A stretch of 64,000 nucleotides of DNA from Cytophagales bacterium UBA2561 (GTDB taxonomy: Bacteria > Bacteroidota > Bacteroidia > Cytophagales > Thermoflexibacteraceae): positions 62,001 to 126,000 of the forward strand of contig DDLX01000040.1 of NCBI GenBank assembly GCA_002340355.1, read 5' to 3'. Numbering within the stretch: position 1 is the first letter of the stretch; each line of letters starts with the position of its first letter. Below, in pieces: positions 28,172 through 37,917 of the stretch. The notes beneath the pieces were generated by a model. It worked only from the letters and a program-made list of their open reading frames with translations, ran no database searches and was not told the DNA's origin. A program made the translations under genes and the position numbers.

Positions 28172-29440
28172 TTGAAAATGAAAAAGATTTCTATCGCATT
28201 ATTATTCTTGCTCGTATCTGCCACTTTTGTGCAAGCGCAGGACGATAAGCACACTTACAAACCATTAAAACTCAGTCTGAATGAAGACGGTTCAAAGTAT
28301 ATCCGTTTCATTATCTGGCATCAACTTTGGCTTTCAAGCGATAATAATGATGCTAACGGCAAGGGTTTGAGTATGAGTATCAGACGTTCTCGTTTTTTAG
28401 CATTTACTCAAGTTTCTCCTCGATTTTTGATCTTAACTCACTTTGGCTTAAATAGTTTAGGAGCAGGTCAGATTACTGCAAACCCTAATTCTCAAACAGC
28501 TAATAACAGAAGTATGTTATTCTTACATGATGCTTGGGGTGAATTTGCTGTAGTAGATAAAAAATTCCATGTTGGTACTGGTTTACATTACTGGAATGGT
28601 ATTTCAAGATTATCTAACCAAAGTACTTTGAATATGTTGACGTTGGATAATGCGGGATCTGGAGCTGCTGATGCTCGTCTTTTCCCTTGGTCTGACATCA
28701 CAACTTCTGACCAGTTTGCTCGTCATTTAGGAATTTATGCTAAAGGTACGATTGGCAAATTTTCATATCGTGTAGCAGCAAATAATGCAAGAATTAATCA
28801 AGGAGACCTAAATCCTAATACTTATACATACCAAGTAGATGGTTCTGGTGAAAATTGGTTATATACAGGTTATTTCAACTACAACTTCTTTGATGCAGAA
28901 AGCACTAAATTACCTTATTTTGTTGGTACTTACTTGGGTAAGAAAAAAGTATTGAGTGTTGGTGCTGGTTTCTTGTATCATCCTGATGCTTTAGCAAGAG
29001 GAACTTCGTTAGATGCCTCTGATTTAGAGAGAGAAGCTACTACTAAAATTGGAGCTGACATTTTCTATGATGCACCTCTTGGTAATGGAGCGATTAGCGC
29101 ACTTGCTGCTTATTATAACTTCAATTATGGTGGTGAAGAATCTTTAGGAGCAACGCCTGGTGGTGGATTAGTACCTAGTTCAGGTTCAATCTTCCATGCT
29201 CAATTGGGTTACTTACTCCCAGTAGATGTAAATGGAACTAAATTTATGCCTTATGTTAGTTTCTCTAACCAAGATTTAAGCCATACACCAAACTCGACTA
29301 CTGACCTTAGCCTTGGTTTAAACTGGTTCATTAATGGACACTTTGCCAAAATTACAGCAGAGTATAGTACTGGTAAATCAGGTGCTGAAGGGGCTGACAC
29401 AAGAAATATCTTCCGATTACAGACTCATATCTTCTTATAG
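28172..29440 (+). CDS. Outer-membrane porin-like protein
   Basis: A 422-residue exported protein with signal peptide MKMKKISIALLFLLVSATFV then QA, cleaved before QDDKH. The body is rich in alternating aromatic and polar residues ending in a strand LQTHIFL, as expected for an outer-membrane beta-barrel whose C-terminal residue is hydrophobic. Repeats of F-x-Y-R-V and Y-F-N-Y-N-F support 14-18 strands. It lies upstream of a DUF4212 gene and a sodium:solute symporter, so it may admit the same small organic acid. The substrate is not shown by the sequence. Confidence 0.8.
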   Translation: MKMKKISIALLFLLVSATFVQAQDDKHTYKPLKLSLNEDGSKYIRFIIWHQLWLSSDNNDANGKGLSMSIRRSRFLAFTQVSPRFLILTHFGLNSLGAGQITANPNSQTANNRSMLFLHDAWGEFAVVDKKFHVGTGLHYWNGISRLSNQSTLNMLTLDNAGSGAADARLFPWSDITTSDQFARHLGIYAKGTIGKFSYRVAANNARINQGDLNPNTYTYQVDGSGENWLYTGYFNYNFFDAESTKLPYFVGTYLGKKKVLSVGAGFLYHPDALARGTSLDASDLEREATTKIGADIFYDAPLGNGAISALAAYYNFNYGGEESLGATPGGGLVPSSGSIFHAQLGYLLPVDVNGTKFMPYVSFSNQDLSHTPNSTTDLSLGLNWFINGHFAKITAEYSTGKSGAEGADTRNIFRLQTHIFL

Positions 29441-29562
29441 GAAAAAATACTCACTAAATTAGAAAAAGATAAGAACTAATTACTTAAACTTTGCTTTTTC
29501 TGATTTAAGTAAATATTATTTGTAATCTATTTATCTATCTTCAAATATAAACCTATTGTATT

Positions 29563-29814
29563 ATGGACAAAATGGAACAATACTGGAAAAAAAATATCCA
29601 GTACGTACTAGGACTTTTGGTAGTCTGGTTCATCGTTTCTTATGGGTTTGGGATACTCTTAGTTGACCAACTCAATGCGATTCGGATTGGTGGCTTTAAG
29701 CTCGGTTTCTGGTTCGCTCAACAGGGAGCTGTTTATGTCTTTGTTGTTTTGATTTTTATCTATGTTCGTCTAATGAACAACTTAGATAAAGAATTTGATG
29801 TTGATGAAAAATAA
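29563..29814 (+). CDS. DUF4212 small membrane subunit
   Basis: An 83-residue protein with two membrane helices (about 12-32 and 48-66) and the family signatures LVVWFIVSYG and FWFAQQGAVYVFVVLIF. DUF4212 proteins are almost always encoded just ahead of VC_2705-type sodium:solute symporters, as here (38 bases apart). It probably acts as an accessory subunit of the transporter. Confidence 0.92.
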   Translation: MDKMEQYWKKNIQYVLGLLVVWFIVSYGFGILLVDQLNAIRIGGFKLGFWFAQQGAVYVFVVLIFIYVRLMNNLDKEFDVDEK

Positions 29815-29852
29815 CTAAAACCCCATTCACATATATTTAAACTACTAAAACA

Positions 29853-31622
29853 ATGAGTGTAATACTTTGGACATATATCATTGTCGGGCTAACTTTTGCG
29901 TTATATATCGGCATTGCAATTTGGAGCCGAGCAGGTTCTACAAAAGAATTTTATGTAGCAGGTGGTGGTGTTCACCCTGTTGCTAACGGTATGGCGACAG
30001 CAGCAGACTGGATGTCAGCAGCTTCCTTTATTTCGCTGGCAGGGATTATTTCCTTTATCGGTGATGATGCTTCAGTATATTTGATGGGTTGGACAGGAGG
30101 TTATGTACTTCTTGCTTTGCTTTTAGCTCCTTATCTAAGAAAATTTGGTAAATTTACTGTTCCTGATTTCGTAGGAGAGCGTTACTATTCTAAAACAGCT
30201 CGACTTGTAGCTGTAGTCTGTGCTTTATTCGTCTCATTTACTTATGTAGCAGGTCAGATGCGTGGTGTTGGTATCGTATTTTCACGTTTCTTACAGGTAG
30301 ATATCAATACAGGTGTTGTTATCGGGATGATTATTGTATTCTTTTATGCTGTATTGGGTGGTATGAAAGGAATTACCTACACACAGGTTGCTCAATATTG
30401 TGTTTTGATTTTTGCATACATGGTTCCTGCAATCTTCATTTCAATTCAATTAACTGGTAATCCAATCCCTCAACTAGGCTTAGGTGCTGAAATGGCTGAT
30501 GGAAGTGGAGTTTATTTATTAGACAAACTAGATGGATTGAGTAAGGAGCTGGGAATGACCGAATACACTGTAGGTAAGAAATCAATGATTGATATGTTCT
30601 TCATTACTGTTGCATTGATGGTTGGAACAGCAGGTTTACCTCACGTTATTGTTCGTTTCTTTACCGTACCTAAAGTAAAAGATGCGCGAAGTTCAGCAGG
30701 TGCTGCTTTGATTTTTATTGCTATTCTTTATACAACTGCTCCATCATTAGGTGCATTTGGTAAAATCAATCTTATCAATGCTGTAGGAGGAAAAGAAGGA
30801 ATTGAGTATGCAAAAGCTCCTCAGTGGGTAAAAAGTTGGGAAACAGCAGGTTTGATTGCATGGATGGATAAAAATGATGATGGAAAAATCCAATATGCAG
30901 CAGGTAAAGCAATTGCAGGTAAGCCTAAATTTACTGAAGAAACAGGTAAATATGGTGAACGTAAGTTATCAAATGATCCAACTGATGCTGCAAACGAATT
31001 ATATGTAGATAGGGATATTATGGTATTAGCAAATCCTGAAATTGCAGAGTTACCAAACTGGGTAATTGCTTTGATTGCAGCAGGTGGTTTGGCAGCAGCT
31101 TTATCAACAGCAGCTGGTCTGTTATTGGTAATCTCATCTGCAGTGTCTCACGATTTGTTGAAGAAAGCATTAATGCCAGATATTTCTGAGAAGACAGAAT
31201 TAGTTTATGCACGGGTTGCAGCGGCAGCAGCAATTACAATGGCAGGTTATTTCGGTATCAATCCTCCAGGATTTGTGGCATCCGTAGTAGCATTTGCTTT
31301 TGGATTAGCAGCAGCATCCTTCTTCCCTGTGATTTTATTGGGTATCTTCTCAACTCGGATGAATATGCAGGGAGCGATTGCAGGTATGGTTTCAGGTTTG
31401 GTATTTACTTCGGTTTATATTATTTATTATAAATTTATAAATAAAGAAGCTGAATTCTTATTTGGTATTTCACCTGAAGGTATTGGTACACTTGGTATGC
31501 TTATTAACTTTGGGGTAGCTTATGTGGTTTCTATGGCAACGCCTCCACCACCTAAAGAAGTACAAGAACTCGTAAGAAACATTCGTATTCCTCGTGGAGC
31601 AGGTGAAGCGTCAGCTCACTAA
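29853..31622 (+). CDS. Sodium:solute symporter, ActP/VC_2705 type
   Basis: A 589-residue cation-coupled transporter of the SSS family, in the group that includes acetate permeases. About 13 membrane helices are visible. Family motifs include FYVAGGGVHPVANGMATAAD near the N-terminus, LPHVIVRFFTV and ALSTAAGLLLVISSAVSHDL. A soluble loop near residues 325-385 includes DKNDDGKIQYAA, similar to an EF-hand calcium loop. The DUF4212 gene and a porin-like gene lie upstream, and a terminator follows. Acetate or another short-chain acid is the likely substrate by family, not proven. Confidence 0.9.
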   Translation: MSVILWTYIIVGLTFALYIGIAIWSRAGSTKEFYVAGGGVHPVANGMATAADWMSAASFISLAGIISFIGDDASVYLMGWTGGYVLLALLLAPYLRKFGKFTVPDFVGERYYSKTARLVAVVCALFVSFTYVAGQMRGVGIVFSRFLQVDINTGVVIGMIIVFFYAVLGGMKGITYTQVAQYCVLIFAYMVPAIFISIQLTGNPIPQLGLGAEMADGSGVYLLDKLDGLSKELGMTEYTVGKKSMIDMFFITVALMVGTAGLPHVIVRFFTVPKVKDARSSAGAALIFIAILYTTAPSLGAFGKINLINAVGGKEGIEYAKAPQWVKSWETAGLIAWMDKNDDGKIQYAAGKAIAGKPKFTEETGKYGERKLSNDPTDAANELYVDRDIMVLANPEIAELPNWVIALIAAGGLAAALSTAAGLLLVISSAVSHDLLKKALMPDISEKTELVYARVAAAAAITMAGYFGINPPGFVASVVAFAFGLAAASFFPVILLGIFSTRMNMQGAIAGMVSGLVFTSVYIIYYKFINKEAEFLFGISPEGIGTLGMLINFGVAYVVSMATPPPPKEVQELVRNIRIPRGAGEASAH

Positions 31623-31652
31623 TTCATATATTAAAACTTCTTAAAAAGTTAG

Positions 31653-31691
31653 AAAGTACAAACTCATTAATTTCGAGTTTGTACTTTTTTA
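31653..31691 (+). terminator. Intrinsic terminator of the symporter operon
   Basis: AAAGTACAAACTC pairs perfectly with GAGTTTGTACTTT around a 9-base loop and runs into a T-tract. Confidence 0.9.
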
Positions 31692-31890
31692 TTTTTCATA
31701 GTAATCTGTTTAATTCGTTCTTTATCTTATCCGATTACTTGATATTGATATAAATAAGAAAAATATTGAATAAATTCCTTGATAATTCTTTAGGGTACAG
31801 ATTTGGCATGATACTTTGATAGAAAAATTCCCTAATGTAGTTTAATATTTTCTCAAAAGATAGACTAAATAATAATAATTCTCTTCATAA

Positions 31891-32886
31891 TCAATCTTCT
31901 TTTTCCTGTGGAATTAGGCGAGCATTCAAAGAGTGGATAATTTCAAATACAAGAGTTAATTCTTGATAATAACTTAGAATACGTTTGAAGTCTGTAATTC
32001 TATGATTATAAGAAAAGGCTAGCTCTGAACCAGTAAGGTTCATACCAACATAAATCTTCTTACCTGAACATGATAAATAAATGGCAGTATTGATACGTTT
32101 GCTAAACTCTAAAAATCGATTAATTAGATCATCGGAAAGAATTTCACGAGCTTCACTAGGTTCATCTGAATAAACCGCAAAATACTCTGAAAAACGAGGA
32201 TGTTTCCGAAACTGAACATTTTGTCCTCTATACAAATTGTTCTTTTTTAATTCTGCTCCTACAAATCCATGAGTTTGCTCAGAACGATCAGGAATTACAA
32301 GGGTTGTCCCTTTAAATTTAGCTCCAAAATTACCTACAAAAAATAATCCTGTAAACAATTTTTTCCATTCGGTCTTTCCTTGTTGTGGATTAGTTATGGA
32401 ATCATATCCTGCTTGGATATTCGAAAATTGTGTTTTAATACCATCTAATTTACCTACTGTTAAACCACTACCAGTATAATGTTCAGGCTTTTGTACAAAA
32501 ATTTTACTGGCATGAAAGGTATTATAGTCAATATAAGCATCATCAGTTGTTTGCACATCATCGATCAAAAAATGCATTGTTTCTCGAATTAATAACTTAC
32601 GATAATCATCAGGCAACTGTGGATCAGTCATGAATTTATAAAAAATGGCAAACGCAATCGTAGGAACAAAAAAGGCAGTAATAAAAAATGACCAAACAGG
32701 CAAATAAGGTATTAAAGTAGGAATTTTTGCCAAAATCAATCCTGCATGAGCCATTAAAATTAATGCAATAAATATAAATAGAATTTGTTTATTAAGGGTA
32801 TATTTTTTTCGTCTAGACTCCAATGCTTCCAACTCAGGAAGCATTGTTTCTTCATAATAAGCTTTAAAGTCGTCTGTTTTTTTCAT
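31891..32886 (-). CDS. DUF3137 membrane protein
   Basis: A 331-residue protein with two membrane helices near residues 31-52 and 61-84. The central segment FTGLFFVGNFGAKFKGTTLV then IPD is the DUF3137 signature, and the segment VYSDEPSEAREILSDDLINR is also typical. Function is unknown. The soluble C-terminal domain probably faces the cytoplasm. It follows the lipoprotein gene at 32913-33623 by 26 bases, so the two are likely one transcript. Confidence 0.85.
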   Translation of the reverse strand: MKKTDDFKAYYEETMLPELEALESRRKKYTLNKQILFIFIALILMAHAGLILAKIPTLIPYLPVWSFFITAFFVPTIAFAIFYKFMTDPQLPDDYRKLLIRETMHFLIDDVQTTDDAYIDYNTFHASKIFVQKPEHYTGSGLTVGKLDGIKTQFSNIQAGYDSITNPQQGKTEWKKLFTGLFFVGNFGAKFKGTTLVIPDRSEQTHGFVGAELKKNNLYRGQNVQFRKHPRFSEYFAVYSDEPSEAREILSDDLINRFLEFSKRINTAIYLSCSGKKIYVGMNLTGSELAFSYNHRITDFKRILSYYQELTLVFEIIHSLNARLIPQEKED

Positions 32887-32912
32887 GATTTCTGAAGATA
32901 ATTAAATATGAT

Positions 32913-33623
32913 TTAGTCATCAATTGCCACAAAGGATTCTACATAAGTCGAAGAAGTTTCGTTAGCTCCACTTTTTTGGTAAAAGAACTGTAAATTCTTT
33001 TCGTCTAATATCTGGATAAATCCCTTCTTTTGTGCTTGCGGATTTGTGGGTGAACCAATGGTGATATTCTGAAATTCTAGTTCCCATGTTTCTTTTGCAG
33101 AAAAATTTTCTGCCCATTTACAATCGTCTGCCGTATAAATTTGTAAATTTCCATCTCGTTCAAAACGGAAAATGCGCCGATATTCACAAGTTTCATTTGA
33201 AATACCATCCACTACAAAACCTGTTTGCCGCCAGCTTTTTCCTAGTTTGCCCGCCAATAAATCAGCCTGAGATACTTCTACTTTTGTAACCATTTTATTG
33301 GGACCAGGGATAAGGGCAATGTAATTTCGATATCCCCAATTTGTTGCTTGTCCTTTTGTTGCTTCAACATAAAGCTCATTGATGGCAGGATCCAAGGCAT
33401 AAAAAGTAACGGTTCCTTGTGCATCTGTAATTGCGGAGTCAAAGGCTACCCCCTCTTGAAAATAACTCTTTGATAAATAAAGTTTTACTTGGGTTTGTGC
33501 GGTTACCTGTTCGTCTGCATTTGTAACTACCACTTCCAAATCATTGCCTGGTGATAAAGCATCTTTCTGACAACTGAACGATATACCTAACAGAAAAATC
33601 CATAAAATAAGTTGTTGCTTCAT
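32913..33623 (-). CDS. Lipoprotein with carboxypeptidase-regulatory-like domain
   Basis: A 236-residue protein with signal peptide and lipobox ISFSC, giving Cys18 as the lipid-bearing residue. Residues about 28-120 look like a transthyretin-type beta-sandwich (D-A-Q-G-T-V-T-F-Y-A-L pattern), as in carboxypeptidase-regulatory-like domains. The second half is a lipocalin-like or unknown beta domain. It is paired with the DUF3137 gene. Function unknown. Confidence 0.75.
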   Translation of the reverse strand: MKQQLILWIFLLGISFSCQKDALSPGNDLEVVVTNADEQVTAQTQVKLYLSKSYFQEGVAFDSAITDAQGTVTFYALDPAINELYVEATKGQATNWGYRNYIALIPGPNKMVTKVEVSQADLLAGKLGKSWRQTGFVVDGISNETCEYRRIFRFERDGNLQIYTADDCKWAENFSAKETWELEFQNITIGSPTNPQAQKKGFIQILDEKNLQFFYQKSGANETSSTYVESFVAIDD

Positions 33624-33627
33624 CTTT

Positions 33628-33635
33628 CAAAGATA
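33628..33635 (-). promoter_or_regulatory. Possible -7 box close to the lipoprotein start
   Basis: TATCTTTG on the minus strand fits TAnnTTTG, but it lies only four bases before the annotated ATG, implying a nearly leaderless transcript or chance. Confidence 0.25.
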
Positions 33636-33828
33636 ATTAAAGATAATTCGAAAGTTAAAAAATTCGTAGAATCAGTCGTTTTTTTGGTTCCAAGATACGA
33701 AATTGTTCCAAAATTTGGATACTTATTTTGATCTCATAAAAATAATTTTATTAATACTTAAAATAATTCTCCAAAAAACTACTAGTTTGATTTTATATTA
33801 ATTTAAGAAATTGTTTTAATCAAACAAT

Positions 33829-34845
33829 ATGAAAACATTTTTTATCAAATGGTATAAATGGGAATATTGGCCCTTTTGGTTTTTTTATATTCCTATTTAT
33901 TTTTATTGGCTATGGTTAAGTTTGAAAGCCCGTTCCCTCTTTTTTTTCACAGCATCAAACCCACTGATGGAATTAGGTGGATTAATGAATTATTCGAAAA
34001 GCAATATTTTAAAAGAAATAAATCCTTATTTTTTGCCTAAAATTGTTTATCTGGAATCTCAAGAAGATCGCCAAAGAGTTTTAGAGTTATTAGAAAAAGC
34101 GCAAATCTCATTTCCCTTAGTTGCTAAACCTGATATCGGTGAACGAGGCAAAAGTGTCCGAAAAATTGATCATAAAAATGCACTCCAAAATTATTTAACC
34201 AACACAACAGGAATTGTCATTTTACAAGAATTTATAAATTTCCCTTTAGAATTTGGAGTACTTTATTATCGTTTTCCTAATGAACCTTCTGGGTACATCA
34301 GCTCTATCGTTCAAAAAGGTTTTTTGACAGTTACAGGGGATGGAGAATCCACTATTTTAGAGTTGTTAGAGAAACATGACAGAGGACAACTTTATACCGA
34401 AAATCTTACCGAATTATATCCCAAACTCCTCGAAACACAGCCTCAAGCAGGAGAAGAGGTTTTGATTGAACCAATTGGAAATCATTCTAGAGGAACAGTT
34501 TTTTTGAATGCCAATCATCTAATTAATCAAAACTTGGTTCAAGTTTTTGATAAAATTAGTGAGCCAATCAAGGGCTTTTCATTTGGACGTTATGACTTTA
34601 AAGTCAGTTCATTAGAAGATTTATATGCAGGAAAAAACATTAAAATTATGGAGCTAAATGGAGTAAATTCTGAACCTGCTCATATTTATGATCCCAAAAT
34701 GCCTATTTGGAAAGCTTATCGAGATTTGTTACGACATTGGAATACTATTTATCAGGTTAGTACACGAAACCATAAAGAATTAAAAACTCCTTATTCATCT
34801 ATAAAAAAAGGATTTAGTTTTGTTTTCCCAAAAAAATCAAAATAA
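33829..34845 (+). CDS. ATP-grasp domain protein, D-Ala-D-Ala-ligase-like
   Basis: A 338-residue protein. A hydrophobic Trp/Phe-rich N-terminal segment (about 10-42) is probably a membrane anchor. It is followed by an ATP-grasp fold: FPLVAKPDIGERGKSVRKI near 95-113 holds the nucleotide-binding lysine and glycine loop, VILQEFI is the adenine-side strand, and IKIMELNGVNSEPAH near 275-290 carries the Mg-binding Glu and Asn. The substrate is unknown. The gene stands alone and ends in a terminator shared with the opposing gene. Confidence 0.8.
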   Translation: MKTFFIKWYKWEYWPFWFFYIPIYFYWLWLSLKARSLFFFTASNPLMELGGLMNYSKSNILKEINPYFLPKIVYLESQEDRQRVLELLEKAQISFPLVAKPDIGERGKSVRKIDHKNALQNYLTNTTGIVILQEFINFPLEFGVLYYRFPNEPSGYISSIVQKGFLTVTGDGESTILELLEKHDRGQLYTENLTELYPKLLETQPQAGEEVLIEPIGNHSRGTVFLNANHLINQNLVQVFDKISEPIKGFSFGRYDFKVSSLEDLYAGKNIKIMELNGVNSEPAHIYDPKMPIWKAYRDLLRHWNTIYQVSTRNHKELKTPYSSIKKGFSFVFPKKSK

Positions 34846-34849
34846 AATT

Positions 34850-34878
34850 AAGGGATAGAGTTCATAAACTCTACCCTT
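34850..34878. terminator. Hairpin between convergent genes
   Basis: AAGGGATAGAGTT pairs with AACTCTACCCTT (one bulged base). It separates the ATP-grasp gene from the TlpA-like gene; the T-tract is poor. Confidence 0.55.
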
Positions 34879-34900
34879 ATCTCATTAAAAGATCAGAATT

Positions 34901-36163
34901 TTATTCAGCCAGTAATTTTTGCATAGTTTCTTCGAATTCGGCTTTGAATTGAGTATAATATTCGCCAGTTCCTGGTCCCGAAAATCCCGTATGAATTTTA
35001 CGAACTTTTCCCGATTTATCAATAAAAATAGTGGTCGGAAAGGCGGCAATTTTATTTAGCATCGGTAAGGCTTTCTGACGATTTTCTTTAGAAGGAGTTC
35101 CTGCAAAGACAAAATCATAATCCGCTTGGAAACGTTTTCGGAATTTAGTAATTCGTTTTTCAGCATAATTCCAATCATCTTTGAGTTCGAATGCCATCCC
35201 AATCATTGCCAAATCTTCCCGTTTATTTTGCTGATACCAATCTGCTAAAAAAGCTGTTTCATCCATACAATTCGGACACCAAGTTCCCAAAATTTGAACT
35301 AAAACCACCTTATTTTTAAATTTTTCATCTTTGAGAGAAATCAATTTATTTGCTTCGGTCAAACTTGGAAATTTGAAATCAATCGATTCAAAACCTTCTT
35401 TTAAAAATGTGATTTTTTCAGGATCTTCTAAGGTAAAATTTTCATCTCGTTCTGCTACCCATTGACGATAGCCTGTTTTTCCTGACCAAAATTCACCATT
35501 TACAATCTTGTCTCCTTCGATTTTCGCCTTGAATAAATAGGAATGTGAACCATCAAAACAAGATAACATCAAACTATCTCCAAAAATACTTCCTTCCAAA
35601 TACCGATAATCACCTGTTTTGGTCATAAATGTTCCTGTTAATTTTGAACCTTTTTGGTCAAATTGTCCGATGGCAGGAATTTCTCGATTTTCGACTTGAA
35701 AAGTAGTTTTCCATTTTCCTGAGATATTGGAAATAGGTTCAATATTCTGATTTTCAAAACGATAGTTCTTACCAAATTCAGCCAAAAAATCAATTTTATA
35801 TTCTTCTTCGGTATCTAATTTTTGGAAATAACCCCTTAATTTTTTTGGAGAAATATGAGCCACAATCTGGGCATCAAAAATGTGCATTGGTACAAAAATG
35901 GAGTCTCCTTCTATTCGAATTTCATCCAATGCCAAACGTTCTTCGCCATTCAATAAATACATCAAATAAGAATTATCCTTTTGTGAAATTTCCAAACCAA
36001 ACGGCAAATCACCACCTTGACTTTTTAAAATTGCTCGCCAAGTTCCTTGCTGGATTTCAGAATCTTGAACCTTATTTTCTGTTTGATTTTCAGAATTATT
36101 TTCAGACTGGCAAGCCAACAAACCAACTAAAACGAAAAAAAGAAATACGTGTAAAATTTTCAT
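34901..36163 (-). CDS. TlpA-like thioredoxin-fold lipoprotein
   Basis: A 420-residue envelope protein with signal peptide MKILHVFLFFVLVGLLAC, with Cys18 the lipidated residue. The middle region (about 35-240) is beta-rich, of a type often found before thioredoxin domains in Bacteroidota. The C-terminal 150 residues form a TlpA/AhpC-type thioredoxin domain with the redox motif GTWCPNCMDE near 290-299 and the cis-proline FPTTIFIDKSG segment. It is a likely periplasmic disulfide reductase or cytochrome c helper; the partner is unknown. Confidence 0.88.
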   Translation of the reverse strand: MKILHVFLFFVLVGLLACQSENNSENQTENKVQDSEIQQGTWRAILKSQGGDLPFGLEISQKDNSYLMYLLNGEERLALDEIRIEGDSIFVPMHIFDAQIVAHISPKKLRGYFQKLDTEEEYKIDFLAEFGKNYRFENQNIEPISNISGKWKTTFQVENREIPAIGQFDQKGSKLTGTFMTKTGDYRYLEGSIFGDSLMLSCFDGSHSYLFKAKIEGDKIVNGEFWSGKTGYRQWVAERDENFTLEDPEKITFLKEGFESIDFKFPSLTEANKLISLKDEKFKNKVVLVQILGTWCPNCMDETAFLADWYQQNKREDLAMIGMAFELKDDWNYAEKRITKFRKRFQADYDFVFAGTPSKENRQKALPMLNKIAAFPTTIFIDKSGKVRKIHTGFSGPGTGEYYTQFKAEFEETMQKLLAE

Positions 36164-36454
36164 ATTTTGAATAAAGTTAAAAATGAATAAAAACGAGAAA
36201 ATGGGCTTTTTGCTCTTTTGAACAAAAGGTTTTTCACGAATTTACTGAGAAACATTAGTTTTCAACTTTATTCGCTCCAAACAGTTTTAACCAAAGAAGG
36301 GAAGTACCAATAATTGGTTGATTTTTAGCTAAATTCAGGTAATTTTAAATCGTCATTTGTATTTGGGCAAAGTGCCATAAATGTCTTCTCTATATTTTAC
36401 CGAAATTTTTCTGTATGTTTAAGTTTAAGAATTCACCTTCAAGTCTCGAAACTG

Positions 36455-37228
36455 ATGAAATATATCGAATACGAAATCACGAATCATCTGGCAATCATTA
36501 CGTTAAATCGTCCTGAAAAACGAAATTCGTTTAGTTATGATTTGGTTACAGAACTAAAACAAGCCTTTCATGCTGCCGAACATCATCCCGAAATTAAGGC
36601 GGTGATTCTCAAAGCAAGTGGCAAAGTATTTAGTGCAGGAGCAGATTTGGCGTATCTCCAGTCCTTACAAAATGCGTCCTATCAAGAAAATCTGACCGAT
36701 TCGATTTATTTGAAAGATTTATACATTCAAATTTATAAACATTCCAAGCCTGTTATTGCTCAGGTGCAAGGTCATGCCATAGCGGGAGGTTGCGGATTGG
36801 TTACGGCTTGTGATTTTGTATTTGCTGTTCCTGAAGCTAAATTTGGATATACCGAAGTCAAAATAGGATTTATTCCAGCTATTGTAATGACTTTTTTGAT
36901 TCGGAAAGTAGGTGAAGCTCGTGCTAAATCCTTATTACTTTCGGGAGATTTAGTTTCTGCTCAAACCTTAGCTGATTTTGGATTAATTCATGAAATCGTT
37001 CCAGCTTCGAAACTTTCGCACAAAGTCTATGAATTTGCTCAACATTTGATTACGACCAACTCCTTGCAGGCGATGGGTGTAACCAAAAAATTAATTGCCG
37101 AAATTCAAGAAAAACCACTTTTCGAAGCCCTTTCGTTGGCTGCCGAAATGAATGCTCAAGCACGTGGTTTAGACGATTGCAAAAAAGGAATTCAAGCCTT
37201 TTTGAATAAGGAAAAAATTAAATGGTAA
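36455..37228 (+). CDS. Enoyl-CoA hydratase/isomerase family protein
   Basis: A 257-residue crotonase-fold protein. The oxyanion-hole segments GKVFSAGADLAYL near 52-64 and GHAIAGGCGLVTACDF near 107-122 are present. EVKIGFIPAIV includes a Gly-Phe-Ile-Pro loop; the second catalytic Glu of true hydratases is replaced or shifted there, so the exact reaction (hydratase, isomerase or methylglutaconyl-CoA type) is open. It is 51 bases upstream of the acyltransferase on the same strand. Confidence 0.85.
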   Translation: MKYIEYEITNHLAIITLNRPEKRNSFSYDLVTELKQAFHAAEHHPEIKAVILKASGKVFSAGADLAYLQSLQNASYQENLTDSIYLKDLYIQIYKHSKPVIAQVQGHAIAGGCGLVTACDFVFAVPEAKFGYTEVKIGFIPAIVMTFLIRKVGEARAKSLLLSGDLVSAQTLADFGLIHEIVPASKLSHKVYEFAQHLITTNSLQAMGVTKKLIAEIQEKPLFEALSLAAEMNAQARGLDDCKKGIQAFLNKEKIKW

Positions 37229-37279
37229 GGAGAATTTTCTAAGAAATTTATAATTTAATCTAAAAATTTTCAAAAATAA

Positions 37280-37912
37280 ATGAATAAACCCGTAATGATT
37301 TTAGGGGCAGGCGGGCTAGGCAAAACTGCATCCGATATTTTCAAAGCAAACAACATTATGGTGTACGGTTTTTTGGATGAAGACACAACCTTGCATCAAA
37401 CTGAAATTCAAGATATTACCGTCTTGGGAAGTGTTGAAGATGATGCTTTTTTTCGGATTATCGGCGATGATTGTGAAGCCTGTATTGCAGAGGAAGACAT
37501 GGAAAAACGGGCAGAACTTGCCAAATTGCTCCGAAAAAAACGGAAAAAAATGCCGATGAATGTTGTTCATCCAAAAGCTATTTTAGAGCCTTCCGTTTTG
37601 TTGAAACATGGTAATTTTATTGGAGCTGGTGTTTATGTGGGTTCGGCAGTTGAAATTGAAAATAATTGCCTCATTTATCCAAATGCCACATTAAACCATC
37701 AAGTCCAAATTGCTGATTTTGTGCATATTGGAGCTGGAAGTATCATTAATTCGGGTGTAAAAATTGGTCAAAAAGCCTTCATTGGATCGGGTGTAACGAT
37801 TACATCAGGTGTAAAAATCGGAGAAAATGCCCGAATTGTAGCAGGTTCGGTTGTGTTACAGGATGTCCCAGAAGGAGCAACCGTTTTTGGGGTTCCTGCC
37901 CAAAATGTTTAG
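37280..37912 (+). CDS. PglD/NeuD-like sugar O- or N-acyltransferase
   Basis: A 210-residue protein with an N-terminal Rossmann-like PglD domain (MILGAGGLGKTASDIF) and a C-terminal left-handed beta-helix made of hexapeptide repeats (about 100-205: I-G-A-G-V-Y-V, I-G-A-G-S-I-I, I-G-S-G-V-T-I). PglD proteins acetylate UDP-amino sugars using acetyl-CoA. The usual aminotransferase and dehydratase partners are not adjacent, so the acceptor is unknown. Its stop lies five bases from that of the opposing M56 gene. Confidence 0.85.
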   Translation: MNKPVMILGAGGLGKTASDIFKANNIMVYGFLDEDTTLHQTEIQDITVLGSVEDDAFFRIIGDDCEACIAEEDMEKRAELAKLLRKKRKKMPMNVVHPKAILEPSVLLKHGNFIGAGVYVGSAVEIENNCLIYPNATLNHQVQIADFVHIGAGSIINSGVKIGQKAFIGSGVTITSGVKIGENARIVAGSVVLQDVPEGATVFGVPAQNV

Positions 37913-37917
37913 GTGAT

